Assembly: GCF_001565895.1 (NCBI RefSeq)
Contig: NZ_LSNE01000005.1
Location: forward strand, 389,525-424,756
Reading direction: 5' to 3'
DNA from: Paraglaciecola hydrolytica
GTDB lineage: Bacteria; Pseudomonadota; Gammaproteobacteria; Enterobacterales; Alteromonadaceae
DNA length: 35,232 bases
The position numbers and the translations under genes were made by a program. Below are positions 15,968-25,512 of this stretch, piece by piece (position 1 is the stretch's first letter; every line of letters starts with the position of its first letter). The notes under the pieces were generated by a model that saw only the letters and a list, made by a program, of their open reading frames with translations, was not told the DNA's origin and searched no databases.

Positions 15968-16827
15968 TGCTGAGTTTTCGTCGCTTAGTGATTATTCTGA
16001 CCTTGAGTTGGATGGCTATTATGGTGGTGGTGCCACATTTTTTGGTTCTGCTCACCAGCTTTTTTACGCCAGATAGTCAGCACCTTGCGGTATGGCCCTT
16101 AACCCTTGATGGCTATAGTAAAGTATTTCAGGCCATCTACATTGATGTCTTTCTGAGTAGTTTGTGGTTATCAGCCATTGCTACTCTGATCTGTTTGTTA
16201 TTGGGTTTTCCCTTTGCCTTTATTTTGTCTAAGTTCAGTCCCACCACGCGCAACATCCTGTTAGTGGTAATGATGTTGCCGTTTTGGACCAACAGTCTCA
16301 TTCGTACTTATGCAATCAAAATAATCTTGGGCAAAAAAGGCTTAATAAATACCGGCTTGTTAGGCGCAGGTATTATCGATGAACCACTGAACATGCTCTA
16401 TACCGATTTTGCGGTGATCTTCGGTTTGGTTTACATCCTATTGCCCTTTATGGTCCTGCCGCTGATATCAAGTTTTGAAAAACTATCTAGCGAGTTGATT
16501 GAAGCGGCCAAAGACTTACGCGCCAGTGCTTGGCAACGGCTGCGTTATATCTATATCCCTTTAACGTCACCGGGCATTGTGGCTGGATGTTTGATCGTGT
16601 TTTTACCGGCAATGGGCATGTTTTATGTGGCAGACATTCTTGGTGGGGCCACCAGTTTGTTATTAGGTAATGTGATTAAAAACCAGTTTTTGGTAGTCAG
16701 AGACTGGCCCTTTGGTTCGGCCTTTAGTGTGAGTTTGATCATCATCATGGGTTTAATGCTGTTGCTGTATTACAAAGCCAATCGCTACGTGCAAAGGCAA
16801 GGGGGCTTAGACGATGAAAGCCTTTAG
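15967..16827 (+). CDS. potB: Polyamine ABC transporter permease PotB
   Basis: This 286-residue inner-membrane permease has about six hydrophobic helices. Its EAA loop reads LIEAAKDLRASAWQRLRYIYIP, which docks the ATPase. The segment MLPFWTNSLIRTYAIKIILG is characteristic of PotB/PotH. It starts on the potA stop (TGATG) and overlaps potC by 14 nt, so the subunits are translationally coupled. It forms the translocation channel with PotC. Confidence 0.92.
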   Translation: MLSFRRLVIILTLSWMAIMVVVPHFLVLLTSFFTPDSQHLAVWPLTLDGYSKVFQAIYIDVFLSSLWLSAIATLICLLLGFPFAFILSKFSPTTRNILLVVMMLPFWTNSLIRTYAIKIILGKKGLINTGLLGAGIIDEPLNMLYTDFAVIFGLVYILLPFMVLPLISSFEKLSSELIEAAKDLRASAWQRLRYIYIPLTSPGIVAGCLIVFLPAMGMFYVADILGGATSLLLGNVIKNQFLVVRDWPFGSAFSVSLIIIMGLMLLLYYKANRYVQRQGGLDDESL

Positions 16828-17593
16828 GATCATTTTTATCAGCCTTATTCTTGTATTTTTGTATGCTCCCATAGCGGTATTGGTGGGTAACTCGTTTAAC
16901 AGTTCTAAATATGGGCAAAAATGGGGCGGTTTTACCCTTAAGTGGTACGAAAAACTTCTTGAGAATGACTCTCTGATGACGGCCTTCGGCCATTCGTTGT
17001 TGGTGGCCGTATTGGCGGCAACTACCGCCGTAGTGGTCGGAACCTTAATGACCTTAGCCATTTACCGCTACCGCTTTCCTTTGAAAAAAACCACCAGCTC
17101 GGCATTGTTTATTTTAATGATGTCGCCCGATATTGTGCTGGCCATCACCTTTTTGGTGCTTTTTATGGCCCTAGGTGTGAGTTTAGGTTTTTGGACCTTA
17201 CTGTTGGCCCACACTACTTTTTGTTTGCCCTTTGTAGTGATCACGGTTTACGCCCAATTAAAAGGCTTTAATCCCTATTTGTTTGAAGCCGCCAAAGACT
17301 TATGTGCCAGTGAATGGCAGATCTTTACACGCATAGTCTTACCGCTGTTATTACCGGCCATTGCGGCATCTTGGTTACTGAGTTTTACCTTAAGCTTGGA
17401 TGACGTCATCATTAGTTCATTTGTGACGGGCCCCGAATATGAAGTGCTTCCAATTCGCGTATTTTCCATGGTAAAAGTAGGCGTTTCACCTGAAGTCAAT
17501 GTATTGGCAACCTTATTGCTAGTGGTATCAACCATATCTATTGCGATATTTGTGCTTTTAACTAAAAACAAGCAACTCAACAAAAGTAACTAA
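16814..17593 (+). CDS. potC: Polyamine ABC transporter permease PotC
   Basis: This 259-residue permease has the PotC-type start FLYAPIAVLVGNSFN, then KWGGFTLKWYEKLLEND. Its EAA loop reads LFEAAKDLCASEWQIFTRIV, and the helix segment LSLDDVIISSFVTGP is strongly typical of PotC/PotI. About six membrane helices are visible. The ATG lies inside the end of potB with a G-rich stretch upstream, and potD follows 13 nt after its stop. Confidence 0.92.
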   Translation: MKAFRIIFISLILVFLYAPIAVLVGNSFNSSKYGQKWGGFTLKWYEKLLENDSLMTAFGHSLLVAVLAATTAVVVGTLMTLAIYRYRFPLKKTTSSALFILMMSPDIVLAITFLVLFMALGVSLGFWTLLLAHTTFCLPFVVITVYAQLKGFNPYLFEAAKDLCASEWQIFTRIVLPLLLPAIAASWLLSFTLSLDDVIISSFVTGPEYEVLPIRVFSMVKVGVSPEVNVLATLLLVVSTISIAIFVLLTKNKQLNKSN

Positions 17594-17606
17594 ACGGAAA
17601 TCTATC

Positions 17607-18641
17607 ATGAAGCACATCAAATTCATCGCCTTAAGTTTAGCGACCCTGATCGCTACCCAAGCTTTTGCGGCTAAACAAGTGGTGGTATACAACTGGAGTG
17701 AATATATCCCTGAAGCCGTGGTTGAAAAGTTCACTGAAGAAACGGGTATAAAAGTGATTTATTCAACTTATGAAAGCAACGAAGTCATGTATTCCAAGTT
17801 GCAGTTGCAAAAAAATAGCGGCTACGACGTGATAGTGCCTTCGGCTTATTATGTTTCTAAAATGGCCAAAGAAAAGATGTTGCTGCCTTTGGATAAAAGC
17901 AAAATAAGTCATTTTAAGCAGTTAAATCCCACTTTGTTAAACAAAGAGTTTGATCCCGATAATCAATACAGTGCACCTTATTTATGGGGCTCTACAGGCA
18001 TTGGTGTTAATAGTAGCGAGATTGATCCGGCCACTATCACCAGTTGGAAACAGCTATTTGATAAAAAATACGCTAAACAACTTTTAGTGACCGACGATCT
18101 ACGCGAAGTATTTCATATCGCGTTGGTGCTTAACGGTCATTCACCCAACACCACTAAGCCAGAAGAAATCAAACAAGCTTACGAACTACTCAAAACCTTG
18201 ATGCCCAATGTATTGACCTTTAACTCAGATGCACCTCGTGAGCCTTTTTTAGCCGGTGACGTTAGCTTAGGTATGATTTGGAGTGGCGAAGCGGTCATGG
18301 CGCAAGAAGAAGAGCCCGCCATTCAATACATTTATCCTTCAGAGGGGGCAATATTTTGGGTAGACAGTTTTGCCATACCCGCCGGAGCCAAAAACGTTGA
18401 TGAAGCCCATGCCTTCATCGATTTTATGTTACGTGCGGATAACGCGGCGGCTTGTGTTGAAGAAATCGGTTATGCCACCGCCAATAAAGATGCATTAGAG
18501 TTGGTGGAAGAAGACACGCGCAATAACCCGGCAATCTTCCCATCAGAAGAAATCATCAAAGCCGGTTATTTCCAAAATGACGTGGGTGATGCAGTAAGCA
18601 TCTACAACCAATATTGGGAATTGTTGAAAGTCGGTAATTAG
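17607..18641 (+). CDS. potD: Periplasmic polyamine-binding protein PotD
   Basis: This 344-residue protein begins with a Sec signal peptide ending ATQAFA-AKQ. The mature protein reads VVVYNWSEYIPEAVVEKF, then GYDVIVPSAYYVSKM, as in PotD/PotF. Likely polyamine-contact residues are kept: the Trp of YNWSEY, the acidic pair in TDDLREVF, the Trp and Glu of IWSGEA, and Trp/Asp of FWVDSFAIPAG. It is the last gene of the potABCD operon and delivers substrate to PotBC. No terminator is obvious beyond a palindromic repeat. Confidence 0.92.
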   Translation: MKHIKFIALSLATLIATQAFAAKQVVVYNWSEYIPEAVVEKFTEETGIKVIYSTYESNEVMYSKLQLQKNSGYDVIVPSAYYVSKMAKEKMLLPLDKSKISHFKQLNPTLLNKEFDPDNQYSAPYLWGSTGIGVNSSEIDPATITSWKQLFDKKYAKQLLVTDDLREVFHIALVLNGHSPNTTKPEEIKQAYELLKTLMPNVLTFNSDAPREPFLAGDVSLGMIWSGEAVMAQEEEPAIQYIYPSEGAIFWVDSFAIPAGAKNVDEAHAFIDFMLRADNAAACVEEIGYATANKDALELVEEDTRNNPAIFPSEEIIKAGYFQNDVGDAVSIYNQYWELLKVGN

Positions 18642-18672
18642 TTTTTTGCCGGCATTCTTTTATAAGGTAGAA

Positions 18673-18726
18673 GGGCCGACCTACAACGATATGAATTATT
18701 TTCTAGTGTAGGTAGGGTTTCAGCCC
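18673..18726. repeat. Small REP-like palindrome between convergent operons
   Basis: GGGCCGACCTACA (18673-18685) is inverted relative to TGTAGGTAGGG (18707-18717), pairing 9 of the first 10 bases. A second mini-hairpin GGGTTTCAGCCC (18715-18726) follows. The motif recalls TGTAGGTCGGG-type repeats of Shewanella and its relatives. It lies between the potD and msrQ stops, where it could limit read-through. Confidence 0.5.
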
Positions 18727-18733
18727 GTCAGAT

Positions 18734-19375
18734 TTAGGAAGTGCTTTTAGACGCTTGCCCTTGTCTCTTTCTCTTTTGCCACCACTGCTTTAATTTATCT
18801 TTACGCTGGCTCAATAAAATCAGCGACATTGCCCAATAAATCAAGGGTTCAGTGATATCCGATTTAACCGACCAGATAAAATGCAAAGCCACCAGCAATA
18901 CCGCCAGATACACCCAGTTATGCAGTTTTTGCCACTTAGTTTTAAGTTTGCGCTGTATTGTTTTGGTCGAGGTTAGTGCCAATGCGGTCAATATTAGTAA
19001 AGCCGCAAAACCAACAGTGATATAAGGGCGTTTAATGATTTCACTGAGCAACAAAGTCCAATTGAGTTGTAATTCAAAAAATATATAAACTAAAAAATGG
19101 CAAAGGGCGTAGGCAAAAGCATATAAACCCAGTAAACGTCGCACATTGATCAGCAAAGCTTGGCGGAGTTGTTTGGCTAAAGGGCTGACCAACAAAGACA
19201 GCAACAATAGATTAAAGGCGCTGATGCCGGTGAAATGCAACAAGGCTTTGACAGGATCGGCACTTAGTTGATCAATGGATGCCAAATAAAAGGTATATAG
19301 TAAGGGGATAAAAGCCGCCAAATGAATGACGACCTTGAGGGCGATAATATATTTGTGGTTTAACCTGAATGCCAA
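18734..19375 (-). CDS. msrQ: MsrQ heme-binding membrane subunit of the MsrPQ system
   Basis: This 213-residue protein has about six membrane helices and belongs to the ferric-reductase-like YedZ/MsrQ family. His residues in VVIHLAAF, ALCHFLVYIF, WQKLHNWVYL and VALHFIWSV fit heme ligation. The segments RRLLGLYAFAYALCHF and KLHNWVYLAVLL are typical. It passes quinone-pool electrons to periplasmic MsrP. The apparent start is TTG at 19375 with GAGAAGAG just upstream; no ATG is available nearby. It lies 35 bp after msrP, the usual gene order. Confidence 0.92.
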   Translation of the reverse strand: MAFRLNHKYIIALKVVIHLAAFIPLLYTFYLASIDQLSADPVKALLHFTGISAFNLLLLSLLVSPLAKQLRQALLINVRRLLGLYAFAYALCHFLVYIFFELQLNWTLLLSEIIKRPYITVGFAALLILTALALTSTKTIQRKLKTKWQKLHNWVYLAVLLVALHFIWSVKSDITEPLIYWAMSLILLSQRKDKLKQWWQKRKRQGQASKSTS

Positions 19376-19410
19376 CAGCGCTCTTCTCTTTTTAGTGTTA
19401 AAGCTAAGTT

Positions 19411-20415
19411 TTAATAGTTTCTGCGTAGATCTAAATTTTTATATAAAGGCGCCACTTCGTCATAGCCATTAAACATTTGAGTCGGAATGCGGCTTTGATT
19501 AAACAAGCCCCCAGTAGTGATGCGTCGTTCACTAGCTTGGGTCCAGCGTGGATGATCAACTTCAGGGTTCACGTTGGCATAAAAGCCATATTCGTTAGCG
19601 CCCAATAAATTCCAGGTAGTGGGTGGTTTTTTATCGGTCAGCTTAATACGAGTGATGGATTTAATGCTTTTAAAACCATATTTCCAAGGGACTACCAAAC
19701 GGATTGGTGCGCCATTTTGTGGAGGTAGGGTCTTACCGTATAAACCAACAGCCATAAAGGCGAGGGGATGCATGGCTTCATCAATGCGTAATCCTTCCAC
19801 ATAGGGGTAATCGATGCCCCCTCCGCTAAAACGGCTGCGCTGGCCGGGCATTTGTTTAGGATCATAAAGGGTTTCAAAGGCCACATACTTAGCGCCACTT
19901 AAGGGCTGAGCTTGTTTAATTAAGTCTGCCAGCGAAAACCCTATCCACGGGATCACCATTGACCAGGCTTCAACACAGCGTAGGCGATAAATTCGTTCCT
20001 CTAAGGCCAGTTTTTTAAATAAATCGTCGTAGCCCAAAGTAATGGGTTTTTCGACCATACCATCAATAGTTAAATGCCAAGGATCAACTTTAAAACCCTG
20101 AGCATTGGCAACGGGATCGGACTTTCCTGTGCCAAATTCATAAAAGTTGTTGTAGTTAATGACCTTATCTTCAGGTGTATAAATGTCGTCAGTTACATAA
20201 TGTTTAGCGGGCGAATAATCCAGTGCTGAGGTAGCAAAAACGGTCTTTTCATCATCACCAAATAAATTAAAAGCAGAGGCTTTGCTGGTGTGTAATAAGG
20301 ACGCCGCGCCCATAAAACCCAAAGACTTTATGATAGCCCGCCGTTGATGATAGATTTTTTCATCAGTCACCTGATTTTCTTTACAAGCACTAGGGGCGGG
20401 GATTTTTATTAACAT
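19411..20415 (-). CDS. msrP: MsrP molybdoenzyme, periplasmic methionine-sulfoxide reductase
   Basis: This 334-residue protein reduces methionine sulfoxide in periplasmic proteins. The Tat signal is visible as [20 protein letters not shown], ending near SKASA. The molybdopterin-binding Cys is Cys147 in [18 protein letters not shown]. Other family segments are [22 protein letters not shown] and [14 protein letters not shown]. The start [17 protein letters not shown] matches Vibrio-type MsrP. Length agrees with E. coli YedY. It is the first gene of msrPQ. Confidence 0.94.
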   Translation of the reverse strand: MLIKIPAPSACKENQVTDEKIYHQRRAIIKSLGFMGAASLLHTSKASAFNLFGDDEKTVFATSALDYSPAKHYVTDDIYTPEDKVINYNNFYEFGTGKSDPVANAQGFKVDPWHLTIDGMVEKPITLGYDDLFKKLALEERIYRLRCVEAWSMVIPWIGFSLADLIKQAQPLSGAKYVAFETLYDPKQMPGQRSRFSGGGIDYPYVEGLRIDEAMHPLAFMAVGLYGKTLPPQNGAPIRLVVPWKYGFKSIKSITRIKLTDKKPPTTWNLLGANEYGFYANVNPEVDHPRWTQASERRITTGGLFNQSRIPTQMFNGYDEVAPLYKNLDLRRNY

Positions 20416-20694
20416 GTTATTGATCCAGTTAAACTTTGTCTTAATTTGATAGACAGGCTAAAAGCCTAATTACTTTCCTGCTAGATTATTTTTCTTATAA
20501 TTAATGAAGAGAATACCGCGTGTTGTTTATTGATAGTAAGGTTTTTACCATTTGGATCAGTTTGTTACTCGAACGCGGGCAATTGACTTAAAAATCAAAT
20601 AGCTGCAAAGTGCTGATATTAGTAAATAATTTGTCTTGCAAGTTTAAAATTATTTAAGGTTGAACGAGTAATAGTTATATCAAATGGAAACACT

Positions 20695-21363
20695 GTGAGT
20701 ACTTGTTATCTATGTGAACAATTAGCTACTTCAAAAGAGCATGTTCCCCCTAAATGAATCTTTGCAGGAGATAAGCGTGCTGCTGAGGCTTTTAGATTCA
20801 GAAAAAATTTAATAAAAGTGCCGTCTTGTGAATTACATAATTCTGCAAAATCAGATGATGATGAATATTTAAGGTTTGTGTTAACGACGACTATCTTTGA
20901 AAATGCATATAAAAACAAACTTTTTGAAACCAAAGTCATTCGTGCCATTGATCGTAAACCTCATGTATATACTGAGTTTATCAGTAATTTAGAACCTATT
21001 ATTGTTCGTGATGTTAATGGTAATTTTTCTGAAACAGCTGCATATAAAGTCGATCTAAATCGATTTAATTCAGCTATTCACCACATCGCATGTGGCATAT
21101 ATTTTTTTCATACGTCACGAAAATGGTTTAGGAAATCAGTAATTATAAATAACGCGATGATGAATTTTTCTGAACAAGCGATAGAAATAAACGGAAAAAA
21201 TCAGAAACTATGTAACGAAATATCGAGCAAGTTCAATACAATAGAAGCCTTAGGTGATAACCCTGAAATCTTCCAGTACAAAATTCAGTCAAACAATAAT
21301 GACCAACACGCAATATTCATGATTTTTTATGGTGCAATAGAAATAACAGCAGTGTTGTTATAA
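20695..21363 (+). pseudogene. HNH-like zinc-motif protein interrupted by one in-frame TGA
   Basis: Reading from GTG at 20695 gives STCYLCEQLATSKEHVPPK, then TGA at 20755-20757. It continues in the same frame with IFAGDKRAAEAF, RKNLIKVPSCELHNSAKSDD and DEYLRFVL to a stop at 21363. CYLC, KEHVPPK and SCELHN together form the zinc/HNH-like pattern of small putative endonucleases. In relatives as I recall them, the residue after PPK is often Cys, one base from TGA. The downstream part still reads open for 202 codons, and the gene could instead restart at GTG 20818. The region is AT-richer than its neighbours, which suggests acquisition. It is flanked by divergent msrP and a convergent terminator. 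Function is unknown. Confidence 0.62.
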
Positions 21364-21373
21364 TTACAAAAAC

Positions 21374-21399
21374 AATCAAGTTTGGCTTGATTCGTTTTT
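21374..21399. terminator. Bidirectional rho-independent terminator
   Basis: AATCAAG (21374-21380) pairs with CTTGATT (21386-21392) across a 5-nt loop. T runs follow on both strands (CGTTTTT on plus, GTTTTTG on minus). It serves the convergent HNH-like gene and dgt operon. Confidence 0.72.
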
Positions 21400-21417
21400 C
21401 ACAAATTGCTAAAACCG

Positions 21418-22761
21418 TCAAAACAAACTCTTATCCAAACCCGCCTGTCCTGAGGGTAAAAACAAACTGCTGTATAAACGTGAGGCAAAACCGTCTGTCA
21501 TGCCGGAGATATAATCCGAGATCACTCGTTGACCATTATTTTCTGTTAGCGCAGATTTATAACGTTGGCGGGTGTTTTCGGGTAATAAACGAATAGGATC
21601 AGAGGAAAAAGCTTCAAACAATTCCATCACTATTTGCTGGCCTTTGTATTCGAGTAGTTGGATATCGGGTTTAAGGATCACGCGATTAAATACATACCTT
21701 TTAAACACACTTAAGGCTTGTTGATACAGGGGTGGGAATACCGCGTTGTATTTCAACAAACTCTCATCAAAGGCTGGTTCAAGATCTTCAATTTCGATAC
21801 AGGTTATAAAACTGTTTACCAAGGCGCCGATGGCGTCTTTACGCTCATGATGTTCATGGCTGAACAGTTTTGCCGACAGTGGCATGATGTTTTTACTTAA
21901 CCAAATATCACCCAAAGCCGCGATAGGCTCAGCGACTTCTTGCATAAACTGCGATTGAGTGACGATACCCATAACTATTGCATCTTCGAGGTCATGAATA
22001 CCGTAAGCAATGTCGTCGGCTAGCTCCATGATTGAGCAATCAAAGGATTTATACTGGGTTTTACTGTGACCAGACACTGTTGGCTTAAACGACATAAACA
22101 GGCTTTTATCTTGTGCACTTAAAGGCGCGAGTAACCAGTCAAACATCTTGGAGTCACACAGATACAATCCCTTAGGTGGGTGCCACTGGGATGCTTGTAT
22201 TTGGCGGTGACTTAGAGTTTGGGATATTGGCTCTAGCACTTTTTTATGTTTTAGCACATCAATGTAATTGGGGTATTTGATCAAACCTAGCAAAGTACGG
22301 CGGCTTAAGTTCATGCCTGAATCTGCAGTATAGGGTTCGAGCTTGGTTACTATTCGAAAGGTTTGGCCATTACCTTCAAAACCGCCTTGTTCGCGCATTT
22401 TGTAGTTTAAAGCCACTTCACCACCATGACCAAAAGGCGGGTGGCCGATATCGTGAGATAAACACAGTGCTTCGATTAAGGTATCGTTTAAACCCAGCTC
22501 AAGGGTGAGGTCTGGAAACTTAGAGCGTAGCTGGGCGGCAATGCCTTGACCGATTTGCGAGGCTTCGAGGGAGTGGGTGAGGCGAGTACGATAAAAATCA
22601 CTTATGCCTACACCTAATACTTGGGTTTTGGCTTGTAAACGACGAAAGGCGGCAGAGTGTAGTATTCGTGCTTTGTCTCGTTGAAATGGCGTACGGTGAT
22701 CACCCTCACGTTGGGAACTTTGTTGTTGTACTCTTTCTAACCACGCCTGATTATCTGCCAA
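21418..22761 (-). CDS. dgt: dGTP triphosphohydrolase-like HD protein
   Basis: This 447-residue protein of the dGTPase family hydrolyses deoxynucleoside triphosphates to the nucleoside and tripolyphosphate. The HD metal site is visible as [14 protein letters not shown] and [16 protein letters not shown], with [15 protein letters not shown] later. The N-terminus [27 protein letters not shown], quoted here only as a landmark, includes the RTPFQRD motif. Its length is that of the dGTPase-like group, which is often less specific than E. coli Dgt (505 residues). The start is TTG with AGGAA upstream. It follows yfbR by about 49 bp and is probably the last gene of alaA-yfbR-dgt. Confidence 0.88.
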   Translation of the reverse strand: MADNQAWLERVQQQSSQREGDHRTPFQRDKARILHSAAFRRLQAKTQVLGVGISDFYRTRLTHSLEASQIGQGIAAQLRSKFPDLTLELGLNDTLIEALCLSHDIGHPPFGHGGEVALNYKMREQGGFEGNGQTFRIVTKLEPYTADSGMNLSRRTLLGLIKYPNYIDVLKHKKVLEPISQTLSHRQIQASQWHPPKGLYLCDSKMFDWLLAPLSAQDKSLFMSFKPTVSGHSKTQYKSFDCSIMELADDIAYGIHDLEDAIVMGIVTQSQFMQEVAEPIAALGDIWLSKNIMPLSAKLFSHEHHERKDAIGALVNSFITCIEIEDLEPAFDESLLKYNAVFPPLYQQALSVFKRYVFNRVILKPDIQLLEYKGQQIVMELFEAFSSDPIRLLPENTRQRYKSALTENNGQRVISDYISGMTDGFASRLYSSLFLPSGQAGLDKSLF

Positions 22762-22810
22762 GGTAATTTCCTGTATTAATTTCTTTTAGAACATCCTAAC
22801 TTAGCCTAGT

Positions 22811-23422
22811 TTAATGCTCTTCTTGTGTTATCTCATCGAGACTTAAACTAAAACTCGGCACATAGGCCTTCATAAAATAATTCACTTCGTCTGAACGGTA
22901 ATCTTTGAGGATTTTATCTAAACGTTTTTTAGCCAAACCAAATTCTTTATTGCCAGCAGAAAGCTCTTCAAGGGTTTTTAAATAAGCACAAATCACATCA
23001 GCGGCTTTGACGATAAAGGCTTCGTCGTGGCTGTGTTGATGATGATCGATCAAAGCCGCGTAATCATCTTTAAATGCAGTTGGGGCCATGTTGATCAGCT
23101 TTTGTTCGGCTAGTTGTTCAATCTTTTTGTATTCATCGCGGATCACTGGATTAGAGTATTTCACTGGTGTAGGTAAATCGCCGGTGATGACTTCAGATAC
23201 ATCATGAAACATAGCGATGGTGGCAATTTTGTTTGAATCTAATTGCCCGCCAAAATACTTATTGCGGATCAAGGCTAAAGAGTGAGCCACCATGGCCACT
23301 TGTAAGCTGTGCTCTTGTACGTTTTCGGTACGTATGTTGCGCATCAGTGGCCAACGGTTGATGAGTTTCATACGCGATAAATGGGCGAAAAAATGACTTT
23401 TTTCTGGGTGACTACTATCCAT
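22811..23422 (-). CDS. yfbR: 5'-Deoxynucleotidase YfbR
   Basis: This 203-residue HD-domain enzyme removes phosphate from deoxynucleoside 5'-monophosphates. It shows [20 protein letters not shown], then [38 protein letters not shown] and [17 protein letters not shown]. These match E. coli YfbR almost segment for segment and include the metal ligands His, HD and a late Asp. The ATG lies 7 nt after the alaA stop, the same adjacency as in E. coli. Paired with Dgt it suggests control of dNTP levels. Confidence 0.93.
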   Translation of the reverse strand: MDSSHPEKSHFFAHLSRMKLINRWPLMRNIRTENVQEHSLQVAMVAHSLALIRNKYFGGQLDSNKIATIAMFHDVSEVITGDLPTPVKYSNPVIRDEYKKIEQLAEQKLINMAPTAFKDDYAALIDHHQHSHDEAFIVKAADVICAYLKTLEELSAGNKEFGLAKKRLDKILKDYRSDEVNYFMKAYVPSFSLSLDEITQEEH

Positions 23423-23429
23423 TTTTAAC

Positions 23430-24650
23430 TTAATTCACTTGTTTATAATGTTTAAAGAAATTACCTATGCGCTCAATGGCTGGTGTTAATTCGTCGATAT
23501 GGGGTAGAAATACCAGACGGAAATAACAACCTTCGCGCAAATTAAAACCACTGCCGTGTACCACTAAGACTTTTTCTTGGCGCAATAAATCAAGCACCAT
23601 GAGTTCATCGTTAGTAATGTTAAATTTTTCTGCGGCTACTTTGACAAAACAATAGAGGGCTCCTTGGGGCACAACACAAGATAAACCATCAATAGCGTTG
23701 ATCATGTTACAGGCGAGGTCGCGTTGCACTTTTAATCGACCGCCGGTACTGATCAACTCGTTGATACTCTGATAGCCACCTAAAGCAGTTTGAATAGCAT
23801 GCTGACTGGGCACATTGGCACACATACGCATGGAAGCCAACATATTCAAGCCTTCGATATAGTTTTTTGCTAACCCTTTGTTGCCACTGACCATCAACCA
23901 GCCAGCGCGAAAACCTGCAATACGGTAGTTTTTCGATAAACCACTTAAGGTAATAAAAAAGATGTCAGTGGCCATGGCCGCGATGCAGTGATGCTGGGCA
24001 TCGTCATAAAGGATTTTGTCGTAAATTTCGTCGCTAATAATGGCTAAACCAAATTCACGGGCCAGCTCAATGATTTCACCTAATAGTTCTTTTGTGTAAA
24101 CCGCACCTGTGGGGTTGTTAGGGTTGATCAGGACGATGGCTTTGGTTTTATCGGATATTTTACTGCGCATATCGGCGATATCGGGTTGCCAAGCGTTAGA
24201 TTCATCACAAAGATAGTGCACAGGTTTACCCGAGGACAAACTCACAGCAGCTGTCCATAAGGGATAGTCTGGGCTTGGGATCAGTACTTCATCATTGTTA
24301 TTGAGCAATCCTTGCATGGCCATCACGATTAACTCACTGACGCCATTACCAATGATGATGTCTTCTACCGTGATATTTTTAATATTCTTTTGCTGGTAGT
24401 ACTGCATAACCGCAACACGAGCGGGGTAAATACCCTTGGCATCAGAATAACCTTGGGAGCGGGGCAGATGATGGATCACGTCTTTGAGTATGTCTTCGGG
24501 GGCTTCAAATCCAAAAGGCGCAGGGTTACCGATATTGAGTTTTAATATCCGGTGACCTTCGTCTTCCATCTTTTTGGCGTAATCGAGAATCGGGCCGCGA
24601 ATGTCGTAACAAACATTGTCTAACTTATGGGATTTATTGAGAGTTTTCAT
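23430..24650 (-). CDS. alaA: Glutamate-pyruvate aminotransferase AlaA
   Basis: This 406-residue PLP enzyme makes alanine from pyruvate and glutamate. Diagnostic segments are [61 protein letters not shown], and the PLP-lysine motif [18 protein letters not shown]. Length matches E. coli AlaA (405). It heads the minus-strand operon with yfbR. The upstream region (24651-24856) is shared with a divergent gene and must hold both promoters; none is clear enough to call. No strong ribosome site was seen. Confidence 0.93.
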   Translation of the reverse strand: MKTLNKSHKLDNVCYDIRGPILDYAKKMEDEGHRILKLNIGNPAPFGFEAPEDILKDVIHHLPRSQGYSDAKGIYPARVAVMQYYQQKNIKNITVEDIIIGNGVSELIVMAMQGLLNNNDEVLIPSPDYPLWTAAVSLSSGKPVHYLCDESNAWQPDIADMRSKISDKTKAIVLINPNNPTGAVYTKELLGEIIELAREFGLAIISDEIYDKILYDDAQHHCIAAMATDIFFITLSGLSKNYRIAGFRAGWLMVSGNKGLAKNYIEGLNMLASMRMCANVPSQHAIQTALGGYQSINELISTGGRLKVQRDLACNMINAIDGLSCVVPQGALYCFVKVAAEKFNITNDELMVLDLLRQEKVLVVHGSGFNLREGCYFRLVFLPHIDELTPAIERIGNFFKHYKQVN

Positions 24651-24856
24651 TGAAATAGCAAATGCTGAAGAATACTCACAGATTAAACCACTAGGCCTAG
24701 CACTGTTAAGTGCTAATTTCGTTTGTAAGGCTGATTTTATAAAAACTTAGGCTGAAAACGCGTTTAGTTACATCAGCTTACAAAGGTAATTTGGTCTAGT
24801 CTTAAAAATTGGGTATTTAATAAACAAGTGTTGATGTAATACAGGGTACTACTACT

Positions 24857-25375
24857 ATGGCTTTACCATTATTGTGGCTAGGTGCTGGGGCTTTAGCTTT
24901 ATTGGCGAGCAAAGAGTATGCACAAGAAACACGTATTAAAAGTCGTATCGCTTTGTTGCCCGGTGAGGGTAAACAGAGTGTAATTCCGGCAGATGGTGCG
25001 GTAGTCAGTTGCGGTATTTATGGTTTGTTTGAGCACACCGGAATTTGGCTAGATGGCAATGTCATTGAGTTAAAAGGCAATGGCTTGATCCGCGGTATAT
25101 CTCCTCAACGTTTTTTGCAAAACCGCAGCGGAGAATTTATCTACATGGCTTGTGATCAATTTGAACAACCCTTGATTGCTGAATTTGCCGCTGAGCGCGC
25201 CCGAGACCAACTATTTCAATACTCAGAATATGATCTTTTCAAAAATAACTGCCATAAGTTTGTGTGGCAATGTATCAGTGGTCAAAAGCAACAACTTACC
25301 CGGTTTAGTGATCTTAATTTAAAGATGGCCGAGCATTTTAATAGCCATATCCATTGGCACAAAGCCCTTGTTTAA
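24857..25375 (+). CDS. LRAT/NC-domain papain-like protein, function unknown
   Basis: This 172-residue protein opens with a hydrophobic stretch (MALPLLWLGAGALALLAS), likely a membrane anchor. The rest fits the LRAT-like branch of NlpC/P60 folds: a His motif FEHTGIWLDGNVIEL (His60) and an NC motif FKNNCHKFVWQCI (Cys132), with GLIRGISPQRFL between. These residues suggest a thiol acyltransferase or hydrolase acting on a lipid or amide, but no substrate can be named. It is divergent from alaA and 137 bp before a DUF2189 membrane protein. Confidence 0.65.
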   Translation: MALPLLWLGAGALALLASKEYAQETRIKSRIALLPGEGKQSVIPADGAVVSCGIYGLFEHTGIWLDGNVIELKGNGLIRGISPQRFLQNRSGEFIYMACDQFEQPLIAEFAAERARDQLFQYSEYDLFKNNCHKFVWQCISGQKQQLTRFSDLNLKMAEHFNSHIHWHKALV

Positions 25376-25512
25376 GTCTAATAAGCAATAATATTGAATT
25401 TTTTCCATCAAACTCGCGGTACCTTACGATATCCCTTGATAAAGCGGAGCCAGTGGTTTACTAATTAATAGAGGTTTAAAAAGCATTAACATCATTATCT
25501 TGGAGTAAGCTT

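Noticed and set aside
20755-20757. Selenocysteine codon at the TGA of the HNH-like gene
   Set aside because: I could draw only a weak 4-bp stem (GCAG/CTGC) in the 40 nt downstream, not a convincing SECIS hairpin. A simple nonsense change is the cheaper explanation.
21418-23422. Dedicated anti-phage system formed by dgt and yfbR
   Set aside because: dNTP depletion can defend against phage, but both genes look like housekeeping family members next to alaA, without toxin, integrase or mobile context.
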